From assembly GCA_014380155.1 (NCBI GenBank), contig JACMKJ010000052.1, forward strand, positions 1 through 6,855: a stretch of 6,855 nt of DNA, in the 5' to 3' direction. The notes under the pieces were generated by a model. That model did not search any database, was not told the origin of the DNA, and saw nothing but the letters and a program-made list of their open reading frames with translations. This DNA is from Rhizobacter sp. GTDB lineage: Bacteria; Pseudomonadota; Gammaproteobacteria; Burkholderiales; Burkholderiaceae_C. Shown piece by piece: positions 4,897-6,855 of the stretch. The translations under genes and the position numbers were made by a program. Each line of letters begins with the position of its first letter. Positions within the stretch are counted from its first letter, which is position 1.

Positions 4897-6084
4897 ATGA
4901 TGAAGACGACGAAATCACTTTGCCGGTCTCTCTGCGAGAGAGTGGCGCAGGTCAGCCTGGTTTTGGGCGCTGCGCTGGCGACCTCGGCTGCCATGGCCGT
5001 CAACAACCTGCCGGGCGGCCCGGCCGTGAATCAGCTTGATCTGCACCCGCCGGTGACCAAGATCGCCGCCGAGCAGCAGTACCTTCACAACTTCATGATG
5101 ATCTTGTGTCTGGTGATCTTCGTCGCCGTGTTCGGCGTCATGTTCTATTCGATCTTCAAGCACCGCAAGTCCAAAGGCCACAAAGCGGCCAACTTCCATG
5201 AAAGCGTGAAGGTCGAGATCGCGTGGACGGTGGTGCCCTTCATCATCGTGATCTTCATGGCGCTGCCGGCCACCAAGGTCGTGGTGGCGATGAAAGACAC
5301 CAGCTCCGCCGACATCACCATCAAGGCCACCGGCATCCAGTGGAAGTGGGGCTACGACTACCTCAAGGGTGAAGGCGAAGGCATCGGCTTCGTGTCCTCG
5401 CTCGACCCGACCCATCGCGAGATGTCCGACTCGGGCAAGCCGTCTGGCGACAACTACCTTCTCAAGGTCGACAACCCGCTGGTGGTGCCGGTCGACAAGA
5501 AGATCCGCATCATCACCACCGCCAACGACGTGATCCACGCCTTCATGGTGCCGGCCTTCGGCATCAAGCAAGATGCCATCCCCGGCTTCGTGCGCGACAC
5601 CTGGTTCCGCGCTGAAAAGACCGGCGACTTCTATGGCCAGTGCGCCGAGCTGTGCGGCAAGGAACACGCCTACATGCCGATCCACGTGAAGGTGCTGTCC
5701 GCCGAGGATTATTCCAAATGGGTCGATGGGAAGAAGAAAGAAGCGGCTGCCAGGGCGGACGATCCGAACAAGGTCTGGGTGCTGGCCGATCTGGCCGCAC
5801 GTGGCGAGAAGGTCTATGCCGCCAACTGCGCCGCCTGCCACCAAGCCAGCGGCAAGGGCGCTGGCCCGATCAAGGCGATCGACGGCTCGCCGGTGGTGCT
5901 CGATGCCGACAAGTCCAAGCAGATCGCGATTTTGCTGAACGGCCAGAACAACGGCGCCATGCCCGCCTGGAAGCAGTTGAGCGACACCGAGTTGGCCGCC
6001 GTCATCACCTACACCAAGAACAACTGGTCGAACAAGACCGGCCAGCTCGTGCAGCCCGCTGAAATTGCAGCCGCACGCAAGTAA
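4897..6084 (+). CDS. coxB: cytochrome c oxidase subunit II with fused C-terminal cytochrome c domain
   Basis: Membrane subunit that accepts electrons from cytochrome c and passes them through the binuclear CuA centre to subunit I. The 395-residue precursor has a signal peptide (cleavage probably after SAAMA, about residue 34). Two membrane helices lie at about 66-87 and 108-130. The periplasmic cupredoxin domain has all CuA ligands: H214, C249, E251, C253, H257 and M260, with the same spacing as the bovine protein. A C-terminal cytochrome c domain follows, with the heme motif CAACH (311-315) and a likely axial Met355 in GAMPAW. This makes the enzyme caa3-like. The ATG at 4897 (a second is at 4900) gives a normal signal peptide; an upstream in-frame TTG at 4879 is less likely. 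coxA starts 42 bases downstream, so they form an operon. Confidence 0.97.
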   Translation: MMKTTKSLCRSLCERVAQVSLVLGAALATSAAMAVNNLPGGPAVNQLDLHPPVTKIAAEQQYLHNFMMILCLVIFVAVFGVMFYSIFKHRKSKGHKAANFHESVKVEIAWTVVPFIIVIFMALPATKVVVAMKDTSSADITIKATGIQWKWGYDYLKGEGEGIGFVSSLDPTHREMSDSGKPSGDNYLLKVDNPLVVPVDKKIRIITTANDVIHAFMVPAFGIKQDAIPGFVRDTWFRAEKTGDFYGQCAELCGKEHAYMPIHVKVLSAEDYSKWVDGKKKEAAARADDPNKVWVLADLAARGEKVYAANCAACHQASGKGAGPIKAIDGSPVVLDADKSKQIAILLNGQNNGAMPAWKQLSDTELAAVITYTKNNWSNKTGQLVQPAEIAAARK

Positions 6085-6114
6085 TTCATATTCCGCGTCA
6101 AGAACAAGCGCCCC

Positions 6115-6122
6115 AAAGGAAG
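6115..6122 (+). promoter_or_regulatory. strong ribosome binding site of coxA
   Basis: AAAGGAAG, with its GGA core six bases before the coxA ATG at 6127, is one of the clearest Shine-Dalgarno sequences in the window. It fixes the coxA start and fits high expression of an oxidase subunit. Confidence 0.75.
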
Positions 6123-6126
6123 ACCC

Positions 6127-6855
6127 ATGAGTGCAGTACTCGACCCCCAAGGCCACGTGGCCGGCCATGGCCATGACGACCATGCCCACGACGACCACCA
6201 CCCGTACGGCTGGCGCCGCTGGGTGTACGCCACCAACCACAAGGACATCGGTACCTTGTACCTGCTGTTCTCGTTCACCATGCTCATGGTGGGTGGCGTG
6301 CTGGCCCTGATGATCCGTGCCGAGCTGTTCCAGCCTGGACTGCAGATCGTCAACCCGCAGCTGTTCAACCAGCTCACCACCATGCATGGCCTGATCATGG
6401 TGTTCGGCGCCATCATGCCGGCCTTCGTGGGCTTTGCGAACTGGATGATTCCGCTGCAGATCGGCGCGGCCGACATGGCCTTCGCCCGCATGAACAACCT
6501 GAGTTTCTGGCTGCTCATTCCGGCCGGCTTGATGCTCGTGGGTTCCTTCTTCATGCCCGGCGGCGCCCCGGCAGCCGGCTGGACGCTCTACGCACCGCTG
6601 ACCCTGCAGATGGGTCCCTCGATGGACGCCGGCATCTTCGCGATGCACATCCTCGGCGCCTCGTCGATCATGGGTTCGATCAACATCATCGTGACCATCC
6701 TCAACATGCGCGCCCCCGGCATGACGCTGATGAAGATGCCGATGTTCTGCTGGACCTGGCTGATCACCGCCTACCTGCTGATCGCCGTGATGCCGGTGCT
6801 GGCCGGCGCCATCACCATGACGCTGACCGACCGTCACTTCGGCACCAGCTTCTTC
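6127..6855 (+). CDS. coxA: cytochrome c oxidase subunit I, 3' end outside the window
   Basis: Catalytic heme-copper subunit of the terminal oxidase, which reduces oxygen to water and pumps protons across the inner membrane. 243 codons are present; the family is about 530 residues, so more than half lies beyond the right edge. The protein opens with a histidine-rich cytoplasmic tail (seven His between residues 10 and 25), then WRRWVYATNHKDIGTLYL. TTMHGLIMVFG follows, with H87 as the likely low-spin heme ligand. The D-channel residues N105, D116 and N123 in the segment from FANW to RMNN keep the spacing known from Rhodobacter (121, 132, 139), indicating an A-family pump. The CuB histidines and the key glutamate would lie downstream, so they cannot be checked. 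The start is fixed by the ribosome binding site at 6115-6122. Co-transcribed with coxB. Confidence 0.96.
   Translation, partial: MSAVLDPQGHVAGHGHDDHAHDDHHPYGWRRWVYATNHKDIGTLYLLFSFTMLMVGGVLALMIRAELFQPGLQIVNPQLFNQLTTMHGLIMVFGAIMPAFVGFANWMIPLQIGAADMAFARMNNLSFWLLIPAGLMLVGSFFMPGGAPAAGWTLYAPLTLQMGPSMDAGIFAMHILGASSIMGSINIIVTILNMRAPGMTLMKMPMFCWTWLITAYLLIAVMPVLAGAITMTLTDRHFGTSFF

Noticed and set aside
4915..6837. A 640-codon open frame on the minus strand opposite coxB and coxA
   Set aside because: Its translation is rich in His, Gly and Val with no recognisable domain. It is the expected antisense shadow of GC-rich coding DNA, whose third-position bias removes stop codons. Both plus-strand genes are unmistakable.
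1..6855. Search by eye for CRISPR arrays, insertion sequence ends, tRNA or rRNA genes, phage or defence genes
   Set aside because: None seen. The window is densely packed with housekeeping genes, the longest non-coding gap is 124 bp, and no spaced repeats or transposase-like sequence were found.

Overview
This window looks like ordinary chromosomal DNA from a GC-rich betaproteobacterium, most likely Burkholderiales (Comamonadaceae or the Rubrivivax/Leptothrix group). The evidence is the high-GC codon use throughout, a SecB close to the standard 155-residue form, a subunit II of cytochrome oxidase that carries a fused cytochrome c domain, and a gene order typical of that group. The genus is inferred by eye, not by a search. 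All coding regions keep the same composition, and I see no mobile element, CRISPR array, RNA gene or sign of recent transfer.

Layout: (1) 1-312, minus strand, the first 104 codons of gpmA, cut by the left edge. (2) An 87-bp divergent spacer holding an AT-rich dyad with -10-like boxes on both strands. (3) 400-2635, plus strand, a cluster of membrane-anchored rhodanese, grxC, secB and gpsA, with an intrinsic terminator-like hairpin between grxC and secB. (4) 2642-3836, minus strand, trmL and upstream of it comF, converging on gpsA with only 6 bp between stop codons. (5) 3861-4772, plus strand, a BioC-type methyltransferase divergent from comF. (6) 4897-6855, plus strand, coxB followed by the first 243 codons of coxA, cut by the right edge.

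How the genes relate: rhodanese-grxC-secB-gpsA next to a phosphoglycerate mutase and trmL mirrors the E. coli yibN-grxC-secB-gpsA-(cysE)-trmL neighbourhood. Here cysE is missing, and the mutase is GpmA rather than the unrelated GpmM. The cluster combines sulfur/thiol chemistry at the membrane, disulfide reduction, protein export chaperoning and phospholipid precursor supply. The comF/bioC pair joins a competence-type phosphoribosyltransferase homologue with a biotin-pathway methyltransferase. The right end starts an aa3/caa3-type terminal oxidase operon.

I did not find a convincing undescribed system. The points most worth a second look are the hairpin in the secB leader, the degenerate SAM-binding motif of the BioC-like protein, the overlapping divergent promoter-like elements, and the gene-order differences from E. 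coli.
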